This document shows positions 25,303 to 33,143 of a DNA stretch of 49,140 bases, in pieces. The stretch covers positions 1 to 49,140 of the forward strand of contig JAVBMT010000016.1 in NCBI GenBank assembly GCA_031552195.1, in the 5' to 3' direction. Each line of letters begins with the position of its first letter. Within the stretch, counting starts at the first letter, position 1. A model generated the notes under the pieces. The model ran no database searches. It saw only the letters and a list, made by a program, of their open reading frames with translations, and had not been told where the DNA came from. The position numbers and the translations under genes are program-made. The DNA is from JAVBMP01 sp031552195. Lineage in GTDB: Bacteria > Desulfobacterota > Desulfovibrionia > Desulfovibrionales > Desulfovibrionaceae.

Positions 25303-26610
25303 ATGATTTATAACGTAGATAAGGAAACCCTGCCCAGAGAAGACTTACGCGCCCTGCAACTTTCACGCTTGCAGGATCTTTGCGCGCGCGTATACGCCAA
25401 TGTTGAATTCTATAAAAAGGCCTTTGCCCGAAAAGGCATTACCCCAGGGGATATCCGCAGCCTTGACGACCTGGCGAAACTGCCCTTCACCGGCAAGCAG
25501 GATCTGCGCGATAATTATCCTTACGGACTTTTTGCCGTTCCGGTTGATACTATCGTGCGGCTGCACGCCTCAAGCGGCACCACAGGCAAGGCCACGGTGG
25601 TCGGCTACACCAGGCGCGACCTGGAAAACTGGTCGGAAATAATGGCCCGCAGCCTCATGGCGGCCGGAATCACCCGCAGGGACTTCATCCACAACGCCTA
25701 CGGCTACGGGTTGTTCACCGGCGGTTTGGGGGTTCATTACGGGGCGGAAAAACTGGGCGCTACCGTCATACCGATGTCCGGCGGCTCCACCAAGCGCCAG
25801 GTACAGCTCCTGCGCGATTTCGGGGCAACGGCCATTTGCTGCACGCCTTCCTACATGCTGCATCTTTACGATTCCGCCATCAGCCAGGGCATAGACATAA
25901 AAGAGCTGCAACTGCGCACCGGCGTTTTCGGAGCCGAGCCATGGTCTGAGGAAATGCGGGCGGAAATAGAAGGCAAGCTCGGCATTAACGCCCTGAACAT
26001 TTACGGACTTTCGGAAGTCATGGGGCCGGGCGTGGCCATGGAGTGCGTTGAAGCCAAATGCGGCATGCATATTTTTGAAGATCATTTCCTGCCGGAAATC
26101 ATCGACCCGGTAACCGGAGAACAGCTTCCGCCCGGATCGGTCGGCGAACTGGTGCTGACCACGCTGACCAAAGAAGGCATTCCGTTGATCCGTTACCGTA
26201 CCCGCGACCTGACCTCGCTGGATTACACCCCCTGCCGTTGCGGGCGCACCCATGTGCGCATGACGCGCATACGCGGGCGCAGCGACGACATGCTTATTAT
26301 CCGGGGCGTGAACGTGTTCCCGCAGCAGATTGAAGGCATCCTGATGGAAGTTGAGGGCGCGACCCCGCATTACCAGATTATTGTGGACAGGGTGAACAAT
26401 CTCGACCTTCTTGAAGTCAAGGTCGAGTTCTCCGAAGCCATGTTCGTGACGGACGAAATTCGCGGCATTCAGCGCATTGAAAAGCAGATAGAAAAGGCAA
26501 TCAAGGAGTTTCTCGGGGTTTCCGCCAAGGTGACCCTGGTGGAACCCAGGAGTATACCGCGCTCTGAGGGCAAAGCGGTTAGAGTTATAGATTTGCGTGA
26601 CAAGAACTGA
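25303..26610 (+). CDS. paaK: phenylacetate-CoA ligase-like enzyme
   Basis: A 435-residue adenylate-forming enzyme of the PaaK family, which makes aryl-acetyl-CoA from the acid, CoA and ATP. Motifs: HASSGTTGKATVVGYT (adenylate loop, ~residue 88), YGLSEVMGPG, RYRTRDLT, the hinge GRSDDMLIIRGVNVFPQQIE and the C-terminal IPRSEGKAVRV with the catalytic lysine. Length is that of the family. It forms a pair with the ACT-domain gene 36 bases downstream. In anaerobes this pair often accompanies indolepyruvate:ferredoxin oxidoreductase in aromatic amino acid fermentation, but no such oxidoreductase is in this window. Ribosome site weak. Confidence 0.9.
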   Translation: MIYNVDKETLPREDLRALQLSRLQDLCARVYANVEFYKKAFARKGITPGDIRSLDDLAKLPFTGKQDLRDNYPYGLFAVPVDTIVRLHASSGTTGKATVVGYTRRDLENWSEIMARSLMAAGITRRDFIHNAYGYGLFTGGLGVHYGAEKLGATVIPMSGGSTKRQVQLLRDFGATAICCTPSYMLHLYDSAISQGIDIKELQLRTGVFGAEPWSEEMRAEIEGKLGINALNIYGLSEVMGPGVAMECVEAKCGMHIFEDHFLPEIIDPVTGEQLPPGSVGELVLTTLTKEGIPLIRYRTRDLTSLDYTPCRCGRTHVRMTRIRGRSDDMLIIRGVNVFPQQIEGILMEVEGATPHYQIIVDRVNNLDLLEVKVEFSEAMFVTDEIRGIQRIEKQIEKAIKEFLGVSAKVTLVEPRSIPRSEGKAVRVIDLRDKN

Positions 26611-26646
26611 TGGATGCCCTATATTTAAAGAAACAAAGGATGTCTC

Positions 26647-27075
26647 ATGAAAATCAGTCAGATTTCAATCTTCCTGGAAAATAAGGCTGGCCGCCTGGCC
26701 GAAGTCACCAGCACTCTGGCGAAGGCTTCCATCAACATTATGGCCCTCTCTCTGGCGGACACGTCCGATTTCGGCATCCTGCGCCTCATTGTCGATGACC
26801 ACGAAAAAGCCAAAACCGTGCTTAAAGATAACGGTTTTACCGTTGGAGTAAACACCGTGCTGGTGGCGGAAGTTCCCCATGTGCCCGGCGGGCTGGACAA
26901 AATCCTGCAATATTTTTCCTCCGCCGGCGTAAACGTGGAATATATGTACGCCTATGTGCAAAGAAGCGACAACGCCATTATGGTGTTCCGCTGCAGCAAC
27001 GAGGACGCGGCCATCAAAGCCCTGACCGAAAACGGCGTGAAACTTATCAGCGAAGTGGCGCTCGGAACTATCTAG
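26647..27075 (+). CDS. tandem ACT-domain protein
   Basis: A 142-residue protein consisting of two ACT folds (about residues 3-68 and 72-140), with ISIFLENKAGRLAEVTSTLAKASINIMALS opening the first (beta-alpha-beta with the glycine of the ligand site) and VPGGLDKILQYFSSAGVNVEY opening the second. ACT domains bind amino acids and act as allosteric sensors. The gene follows paaK in the same transcript, so it may sense an aromatic amino acid. AAGGA lies seven bases before the ATG. No catalytic domain is attached. Confidence 0.88.
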   Translation: MKISQISIFLENKAGRLAEVTSTLAKASINIMALSLADTSDFGILRLIVDDHEKAKTVLKDNGFTVGVNTVLVAEVPHVPGGLDKILQYFSSAGVNVEYMYAYVQRSDNAIMVFRCSNEDAAIKALTENGVKLISEVALGTI

Positions 27076-27180
27076 TGTCTAATTGCAAAAATTCCACAAA
27101 TAATTTTAAAGGATACTTTTGCAAAGATCGTTGGCTGAAAAGCGTGGTTTACAGCCAACTCACGCCACCTGTAGTGGCGC

Positions 27181-27226
27181 AAAATCCTGACGGATTTTTT
27201 AGTGTTTGTTTTGCAAACAAACACTA
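27181..27226 (+). terminator. double hairpin terminator after the ACT gene
   Basis: AAAATCC-TGAC-GGATTTTTT is followed by a perfect 12-bp inverted repeat, TAGTGTTTGTTT (27200-27211) and AAACAAACACTA (27215-27226), with a 3-base loop. The first element looks like an intrinsic terminator for paaK-ACT. Confidence 0.55.
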
Positions 27227-27285
27227 GGCTAATCCAGGCCCGGCCTTAGCGTCGGCTGGAGAGAAACCTGACGCGCGGCATTTTT

Positions 27286-27324
27286 CCGGCCCGCTGCGAA
27301 AACTTTCGCCGCGGGCCGGGTTTT
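27286..27324 (+). terminator. GC hairpin upstream of the UXS gene
   Basis: CCGGCCCGC plus GCGAAA pair with TTTCGC plus GCGGGCCGG (15 bp with one mismatch) and are followed by GTTTTG. It lies 74 bases before the ATG at 27398, so it could be an attenuator as well as a terminator of the upstream unit. Confidence 0.55.
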
Positions 27325-27397
27325 GCAAGTCAGCGGAATGCAAATTTTATAAACAGTTGCGGCGAAAGGCCGGATAAACCGAAAGGAAACAAGAGTT

Positions 27398-28357
27398 ATG
27401 TTTGCAGGGAAACGAGTTCTGGTTACCGGCGGGGCCGGTTTTTTAGGATCACACCTTTGTGAGCGCCTTCTGGATTCCGGCAAGGAAGTGCTCTGCGTCG
27501 ACAACTATTATTGCAGCACCAGAGGAAACGTGCACCACCTTATCGGGCATGAAAGTTTCGAACTGGTGCGTCACGACGTCACCTTTCCATATTACGTGGA
27601 AGTGGACGAGATATACAATCTGGCCTGCCCGGCCTCACCGATCCACTATCAGCGCGACCCGGTCCAAACCATGAAAACCTCCGTAATGGGGGCCATCAAC
27701 ATGCTCGGACTGGCCAAACGCACCAAGGCCAAACTTTTGCAAACCTCAACCTCTGAAGTTTACGGAGACCCCGAAGTGCACCCGCAAGTTGAAAACTACT
27801 GGGGCAACGTAAACCCCATCGGCCTGCGCTCTTGCTATGACGAAGGCAAACGCGCGGCGGAAAGTCTTTGTTTCGATTACCGCCGCCAGCACCGGGTCAA
27901 CATCAAAATCGCCCGTTTGTTCAATACGTACGGCCCACGTATGCATCCTGACGACGGCCGCGTCGTCTCCAACTTCATAATGCAGGCCCTGCAAAACAAA
28001 CCCATCACTATTTACGGCGACGGTTCGCAAACCCGTTCTTTCTGCTATGTCGACGATATGATCAACGCCCTCGTCCTGCTTATGGCGGCGGATGAAAACG
28101 TCAGCGGTCCGGTCAACCTTGGCAACCCGAGCGAATTCACCATTCTCGAACTGGCTGAAACCGTGCTGGAAATGACCGCTTCAAAATCGGAAATAGTGCA
28201 TAAAGAGCTTCCCCAGGACGACCCTTGCCGCAGGCGGCCCGACATCGCGAAAGCCAAAGCCCTGCTGAACTGGGAACCGCGCGTCAAGCTGAAAGACGGC
28301 CTTGTGCCCACGATAGCCTATTTTGATGAATACCTGAAAGCCGGAGCCAGCCGCTGA
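27398..28357 (+). CDS. UDP-glucuronate decarboxylase (UDP-xylose synthase)
   Basis: A 319-residue extended short-chain dehydrogenase that converts UDP-glucuronate to UDP-xylose with bound NAD+, providing a nucleotide sugar for surface polysaccharide. It shows the NAD-binding GGAGFLGSH (11-19), TSTSEVYGDP, catalytic Y147-x3-K151 in SCYDEGKRAAE, and the UXS-specific ACPASPIHYQ and IARLFNTYGPRMHPDDGRVVSNF. Length fits single-domain UXS. AAAGGAAAC lies before the ATG. No UDP-glucose dehydrogenase gene is in view, so the substrate must come from elsewhere. Confidence 0.9.
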   Translation: MFAGKRVLVTGGAGFLGSHLCERLLDSGKEVLCVDNYYCSTRGNVHHLIGHESFELVRHDVTFPYYVEVDEIYNLACPASPIHYQRDPVQTMKTSVMGAINMLGLAKRTKAKLLQTSTSEVYGDPEVHPQVENYWGNVNPIGLRSCYDEGKRAAESLCFDYRRQHRVNIKIARLFNTYGPRMHPDDGRVVSNFIMQALQNKPITIYGDGSQTRSFCYVDDMINALVLLMAADENVSGPVNLGNPSEFTILELAETVLEMTASKSEIVHKELPQDDPCRRRPDIAKAKALLNWEPRVKLKDGLVPTIAYFDEYLKAGASR

Positions 28358-28455
28358 ACGGTTCCGGTTTTGGAATAAACCGCTCCATTTCGCGCGCCTC
28401 AGGGTAAAGTTTCAATTTTGGAAAATAAAGGATTCCGGCTGCCTGACCAGACCAA

Positions 28456-28500
28456 TAAAAAAGCGAGTACGCGGCTTAATGCCGCGTACTCGCTTTTTTA
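28456..28500. terminator. bidirectional terminator (20-bp stem)
   Basis: Arms 28456-28475 and 28481-28500 are perfect complements with core AAAAAAGCGAGTACGCGGC; A- and T-tracts are built into the stem. It lies between the UXS gene (plus) and the flippase gene (minus) and should serve both. Confidence 0.92.
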
Positions 28501-28544
28501 TGTCCATTTACAGAACCGGGCCGCGTATACCGGCCCGGAATATT

Positions 28545-30062
28545 TTATCTGTCAGCCTGCGTAACTGATGGAACGGGCGACTTCTTCCGCCTGGAGATCA
28601 GAATCATTTGCGCATAAAAGACTAAGGCGCAAACAAGCGCCTGCCCCAGGGCAAAAAGAAAAATAACGACATATTCAGCGGACAAAAAACGGCGGATGCA
28701 AAAAAAATAAATCAGTTGCGCCACGCCTTGAAAAGACAACACCCCTAACGCCGCACGGTAATATTCCATGGCGGAAAATTCTCCAACCCGGCTGGTGTAG
28801 CGCGGTATAAAACAGAAACTGTAAAGCACGGTTATCGCGCATACCGCCCAGGCCACGCCGGTAACGCCCCAAAGCCATGCGGCAAAAAAGCAGGAGGCCG
28901 TTACCAGAAGCCCTTGTGAAACAGAATAAAAGAAAAGAAGCTGATGTTTGCCAAGCCCCATGATAAAACCTTGGGCCGGGTTTTCTCCAGAGCTGATCGT
29001 CATAGCTATCGCTAAAGGAATAAGGATGCTGTGCGCGTCGGAAAAACCTGGGCCTAGCCAGCGCGTCATAAACAGGTCGCCGTAAAAAATGATGCCCAGC
29101 CCGATGAGGCAGGATGTGGTAAAACTGAGGCGCAAGGAATCCAGCAGAGGCCCCCGGCAATCCGACGTGCCGCCAAGCGCTTGCAACTTGCTGAAATATG
29201 GGCTTAAAATCCCGAAAACAGCCGCCATGAGGTCTTGCATATAACATACGAACTGGCGGCTCAAGGAATACAGAGTGACCTGAACGCTGCCTAACAGCAG
29301 ACCCACAATGTATATCTGCGTCCGGTTTTTCATTATTTCGCCTATCTGTGTGCCAGACGAAGGCAGGCCGAAGGCCAGCAGCTCCCTGGCCCGCGTGCGC
29401 GAAACGTTCTTAAAGCTGAAACGGGCGTATTTTTTTATATGGACTACCAGCAGCATGGCTGTGCATTCCCCGGCAAAACCCAAAGCTGAAATAACGGCCA
29501 TGCGCATCAGGTTGACGTCAGGCGGCAGGGCGTCCGTCAAGAAAAACACGGCGGCAAGGCTGGTAGCCACCGTTCTTAAAGCGGAAAAAACCGCCAGCAT
29601 TGTCCAGTGCATTGCCCCGGCCAGAATGCCGAAAGACGGGCGTAAAAAAATCTGCCAGGCTATCGCAAGGCTGAAGATCATGATGCTGGCCCGTATCGCG
29701 TATAAACTGGCTCCGGCTGCGAAAAACAGCTCGACAAAGAAAGATATGAACGCCGCCGCCCCCAAAACAAGCAAAGAACCGCTGAACGCTATGGCCGTGC
29801 TTGTGGAAAATATCTCCTGAATCTCCGCCCTGCTCTTATGGGCCCCAGCCGCCGCGCTTTTTTTAGCCACGGCCTGATACTGACCGAAATCCACCAGGAG
29901 ATAATAGGGAACAAGCCCGACGATCAGAGACCAAATGCCGTAGGAATTATCTCCAAGGCTGCGCAGCACATGGGGGGTGACCATAAAAGCGGCCAGCACC
30001 CCTATGCTGAAAGTAAGCACACGGACAATGGAATGCCTGATAAAATAATTCAGAACTTTCAC
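28545..30062 (-). CDS. polysaccharide flippase (MOP/Wzx-like membrane protein)
   Basis: A ~505-residue integral inner-membrane protein with about 12-14 hydrophobic segments, the N-terminal VLTFSIGVLAAFMVTPHVLRSLGDNSYGIW pattern and the internal FGLPSSGTQIGEIMKNRTQIYIVG typical of Wzx/oligosaccharide flippases that move lipid-linked sugars across the membrane. The start is probably the GTG at 30062, because AGAGAGG lies six bases before it; an ATG at 30080 in the same frame has no ribosome site. Together with the WbaP-like transferase, UXS and GT61 genes it points to capsule or O-antigen synthesis, though these genes are scattered. Confidence 0.8.
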   Translation of the reverse strand: MKVLNYFIRHSIVRVLTFSIGVLAAFMVTPHVLRSLGDNSYGIWSLIVGLVPYYLLVDFGQYQAVAKKSAAAGAHKSRAEIQEIFSTSTAIAFSGSLLVLGAAAFISFFVELFFAAGASLYAIRASIMIFSLAIAWQIFLRPSFGILAGAMHWTMLAVFSALRTVATSLAAVFFLTDALPPDVNLMRMAVISALGFAGECTAMLLVVHIKKYARFSFKNVSRTRARELLAFGLPSSGTQIGEIMKNRTQIYIVGLLLGSVQVTLYSLSRQFVCYMQDLMAAVFGILSPYFSKLQALGGTSDCRGPLLDSLRLSFTTSCLIGLGIIFYGDLFMTRWLGPGFSDAHSILIPLAIAMTISSGENPAQGFIMGLGKHQLLFFYSVSQGLLVTASCFFAAWLWGVTGVAWAVCAITVLYSFCFIPRYTSRVGEFSAMEYYRAALGVLSFQGVAQLIYFFCIRRFLSAEYVVIFLFALGQALVCALVFYAQMILISRRKKSPVPSVTQADR

Positions 30063-30153
30063 CAAGGCCTCTCTGCGCATTCATCAAAAACACGCGTAAC
30101 TGCTTAAGTTGACTATCAATAAAAACGATCAGCCGACGGTTTCCCATCCATAA

Positions 30154-31443
30154 CTATGCCCGGCGCCCTACATTCTCGACATATGGGTTGAAATAACCGA
30201 ATTTCAGCCAGGGGCAGGCCTTGCGCAGCCGTTTGCGGAAGTTGGCGAAACCTATGCACGGGCCTGTTTCAATGCCTTCCATCAAAGACAGGTAATATTC
30301 CGGGTCAATATTCAGGTTGCGCAACTGGATGAAGTCAAGGCGGGTCGATTCCGCCAGCTCCAACAACGCGGAAAATTCTTCTTCCGTATCCGTGAAACCA
30401 GGAAAAAAAAGAAGGTTAAGCGAAACAAACACCCCGCGCGCCTTGGCTTCCACGATGCTTTGCCGCACATCGGCGAAACAGTAGCCCTGCGGGCGGTAAT
30501 AACGGGCGTAGCTTTCCTCGCGCGCGCTGTTCAAACTCACGCGCAACGACGACAGGCCCGCCTCCGACACGCTGATTACAGCCTGGGGAATGGAGGCGTT
30601 GCTGTTAAGGTTGACCGTGCCGCGCCCGCCTTCGGCGCGAAAGGCGGCCACAGCTTCGGCTATGAGCCGGGCTTCAGTTAAAGGTTCGCCTTCACAGCCC
30701 TGCCCGAAGGAAAAAATAGGCTTTTCCGTCTCATTAGCCGCATGATGGCGCATGACTTCCACCAGTTCCGCGGCTGTTGGAGTAAAAGCCATGCGGTTTT
30801 GCGGGGTTGAACAAATGCGCGACCCCTTCTCCTGCTGTGAAATGCAACCGATGCAGCGGGCGTTGCAGGCGCGTGAAACCGGCAGCGGCGCTTCATAGCG
30901 CCCGAGGCAAAGATTGCGCGCGGCCGGGCAGGAATAAGTCAGGGCGCATTTATGCGCCAGGTGCTGCACCAGGCGATTCTTAGGGTATAGCCGGGCCAGT
31001 TTGTGCGCCTCCTGCTCCAGTTTGCGGCGCGGAATATTTTTGAACACCTGGCGCGGTTCCTCATCTACCTTGCGGGCGCAAATGTAAAAACGCCCGTTCG
31101 CGAAGCCCACCGCTCCATAAGCGAAAAGCGGAAGCATGGGAGCGTCTTTGCCGGAATGATAGGCCGGGTGGGCCGTAAGGGTATGGGCCGGAGCCGCGAA
31201 AGCCGCAACCGCCAGCATGTCGTCCTGCATCTCCAGTTGCCCGCTTTCTTCAGACAGGCCCAGGGCGTAACGCCCAGGCAACAAAAAAAGTTCGCTTTCA
31301 TCCGGAAGGGGCATAAGCTCGTCAGGTTTCGGCAAGGCCAGTTCGTTTCCCCGGCGGCATACCATCAGCAAATCCGGATCGTCATAAATATTTCCGTCCG
31401 CATCCGCGAACACCATCATGGGAACAATGGAAGAAGAAGCCAT
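30154..31443 (-). CDS. radical SAM protein with extra N-terminal cysteines
   Basis: A ~429-residue protein. The CxxxCxxC radical-SAM motif is C183-NAR-C187-IG-C190 in VSRACNARCIGC, followed by the SAM-contacting GQGCEGEPL and LNSNASIP. Cysteines at 156, 162 and 169 lie just before the motif (HKC, YSC, NLC) and could ligate a second cluster. The first ~150 residues are an unfamiliar beta-rich domain beginning PMMVFADADGNIYDDP. I cannot name the reaction. The start at 31443 has AAGG six bases upstream; the frame extends to 31515 without a ribosome site. Confidence 0.75.
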   Translation of the reverse strand: MASSSIVPMMVFADADGNIYDDPDLLMVCRRGNELALPKPDELMPLPDESELFLLPGRYALGLSEESGQLEMQDDMLAVAAFAAPAHTLTAHPAYHSGKDAPMLPLFAYGAVGFANGRFYICARKVDEEPRQVFKNIPRRKLEQEAHKLARLYPKNRLVQHLAHKCALTYSCPAARNLCLGRYEAPLPVSRACNARCIGCISQQEKGSRICSTPQNRMAFTPTAAELVEVMRHHAANETEKPIFSFGQGCEGEPLTEARLIAEAVAAFRAEGGRGTVNLNSNASIPQAVISVSEAGLSSLRVSLNSAREESYARYYRPQGYCFADVRQSIVEAKARGVFVSLNLLFFPGFTDTEEEFSALLELAESTRLDFIQLRNLNIDPEYYLSLMEGIETGPCIGFANFRKRLRKACPWLKFGYFNPYVENVGRRA

Positions 31444-31619
31444 AGGCAACCTTGCGAGTTTAAAATTATCGCCCTCGTCCGGATTTTTCCGCGAAAAGAG
31501 CCCTGTTAAAGTCATTGTTGGCTGAAAAAAATTATGCTAGTTTTCCACGTAACAATCAGCAACCGTACAAAATCTATTAAATCACCATATTTCATACGGC
31601 AACAATAAAATAAGGCAGC

Positions 31620-31979
31620 ATGCGCATGTTTGATCCTTTTTTAAGCATTATGCTCATCAACATCCTGTTTTTCCTCGGCCTTCTGCTCATGTTCATTTTC
31701 GTGGTGCGCGGGCAGGACCGCATAACGGCCCGCATTCACGATGTTGAAGAGCGCTGTTTGCTGGCCATAGGCGAGCTTGAAACCACCCTGCTTGATATCC
31801 AGGCCGGGCTGAAAAGCGAAATCGCTCCGCCGCCGCAACCCGCTGGAATGGAAGACTTGGGCACGCTTTTGGCCACAATTCCCACCAACAGCGACCTGAA
31901 AAACCAGTTTTTGACCCTTGAAAAAAACGACAACCGCTCCAATGGGGCCAAAAATCCGCTGGATATAAAGTTTGGCTGA
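31620..31979 (+). CDS. small single-span membrane protein
   Basis: A 119-residue protein with one N-terminal transmembrane helix (about residues 8-29, LSIMLINILFFLGLLLMFIFVV), a short coiled-coil-like segment (RITARIHDVEERCLLAIGELETTLLDIQ) and a Pro-rich linker. I recognise no family. AAGG lies five bases before the ATG; Met3 is an alternative start. It lies 12 bases upstream of nadK on the same strand, so the two are probably co-transcribed. Confidence 0.7.
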   Translation: MRMFDPFLSIMLINILFFLGLLLMFIFVVRGQDRITARIHDVEERCLLAIGELETTLLDIQAGLKSEIAPPPQPAGMEDLGTLLATIPTNSDLKNQFLTLEKNDNRSNGAKNPLDIKFG

Positions 31980-31991
31980 GGCGGGTGCTGC

Positions 31992-32876
31992 ATGAAAGTC
32001 AAGTCCGTCAGCATAATAACCAAAAAGAACAACGCGGAAGCGGACGCGTTGGCGCTGGTCATAGAACGCTATCTGCGTTCCGCCGAAATTGAAGTTTACA
32101 ACACCGGCCTCTTTGCTCAATCCGCTGAAATGATGGAAAGGCTGCACTTGACCGATCTTGTGCTGGTGCTCGGGGGCGATGGAACTATCGTGCGGGTTGC
32201 GCGCGCCTTGGCCGGAACGGGAACGCCGGTGGCCGGAATCAATTTCGGCGCGGTCGGCTTCCTGGCGGAGCTTGGCGTAAACAACTGGCCGGAAGCTCTG
32301 GAAAAAATGCTGGCTCAAGGTTTCAATCTTGACAGGCGCATGGGGCTTCACCTTTCAGTGCAAAGGACCGTGCACCGGAATAAACGTAAAAACGACGCCC
32401 CGCTCGAAGAAATATTCTCAGGATACGCGGTGAACGACGTGGTCCTTTCACGCAGCGGAGTGGCCCGCCTTCTCGCGCTTGACCTGTTCATCGACGGGGA
32501 ACCGGCAGCCTTTTGGCGGGCGGACGGCATCATTATCGCCACCCCTACCGGCTCCAGCGGGTACACCGGATCGGCCGGAGGCCCTTTGATGTCCCCATCG
32601 TTAAACGCTTACGCCGTCACAGCCATTTGCCCCTTCCTCAGCCGGGCCTTGCCCATGGTGTTGCCGGAAAGTTCCACCTTGGGCCTGGCCGTGCGTTCAG
32701 ACTGTACCGACAGCATCATTACTGTGGACGGGCAAGAAGCCATAAAGCTTAAAACCGGAGATGTTATCCAGGTCAAAGGCGCGGCCGGGGCCATTTGTTT
32801 CGCCAATTTCGGACTGGCCTCCTACTTCGGCAAGCTCCATTCTTCCGGACTTTTACAGGATTCCGGCAGAAGCTGA
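31992..32876 (+). CDS. nadK: NAD kinase
   Basis: A 294-residue cytoplasmic enzyme that phosphorylates NAD+ to NADP+. The kinase motif GGDGT appears in LVLGGDGTIVRVARAL (~residue 59), with GINFGAVGFLAEL and the substrate site DGIIIATPTGSSGYTGSAGGP, and the C-terminal strand with SIITVDGQE. Length and layout are those of bacterial NadK. An 18-bp terminator follows 27 bases after the stop. An NADP supply gene fits the NADP-linked enzymes in the region, but that is only context. Confidence 0.94.
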   Translation: MKVKSVSIITKKNNAEADALALVIERYLRSAEIEVYNTGLFAQSAEMMERLHLTDLVLVLGGDGTIVRVARALAGTGTPVAGINFGAVGFLAELGVNNWPEALEKMLAQGFNLDRRMGLHLSVQRTVHRNKRKNDAPLEEIFSGYAVNDVVLSRSGVARLLALDLFIDGEPAAFWRADGIIIATPTGSSGYTGSAGGPLMSPSLNAYAVTAICPFLSRALPMVLPESSTLGLAVRSDCTDSIITVDGQEAIKLKTGDVIQVKGAAGAICFANFGLASYFGKLHSSGLLQDSGRS

Positions 32877-32902
32877 ATATTTTCCGCTTGCGCCGTTACA
32901 AG

Positions 32903-32942
32903 GCAATAAAAAAAACCGGGTTGCCCCGGTTTTTTTTATTGC
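32903..32942. terminator. bidirectional terminator (18-bp stem)
   Basis: GCAATA plus eight A and CCGGG pair with CCCGG plus eight T and ATTGC around a 4-base loop. It lies between nadK (plus) and the pps gene (minus). Confidence 0.9.
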
Positions 32943-33143
32943 TGAACAATGTCAATACGTCATTTAAACCGATAAATACTATTTTTGCCGTCCGTGAAAT
33001 TCAGAGGGTTGTAATTTAATCACAGGCCTATGAGCCGGAAAAACCTGAGTTAAAAATACGTTTTTGTTCATTGCGCCGTTCATAGGCCAAATGCACGGCG
33101 CGAACCAGCCATGGCAATCAGCATTTAAGACGCTTATTGGTTT

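Larger units (their letters stand above)
27076..27397 (+). other. structured intergenic region
   Basis: A 322-base gap rich in self-complementary segments. In order: GTTGGCTG (27130) with CAGCCAAC (27152); CGCCAC (27163) with GTGGCG (27174); AAAATCC (27181) with GGATTTT (27192) followed by T6; a 12-bp inverted repeat (27200-27226); and a long GC hairpin (27286-27319). GCGTG (27142-27146), inside the first loop, can also pair with CACGC (27161-27165), a possible pseudoknot. No coding region is visible. It may hold only stacked terminators or a structured leader of the UXS gene. Confidence 0.55.
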
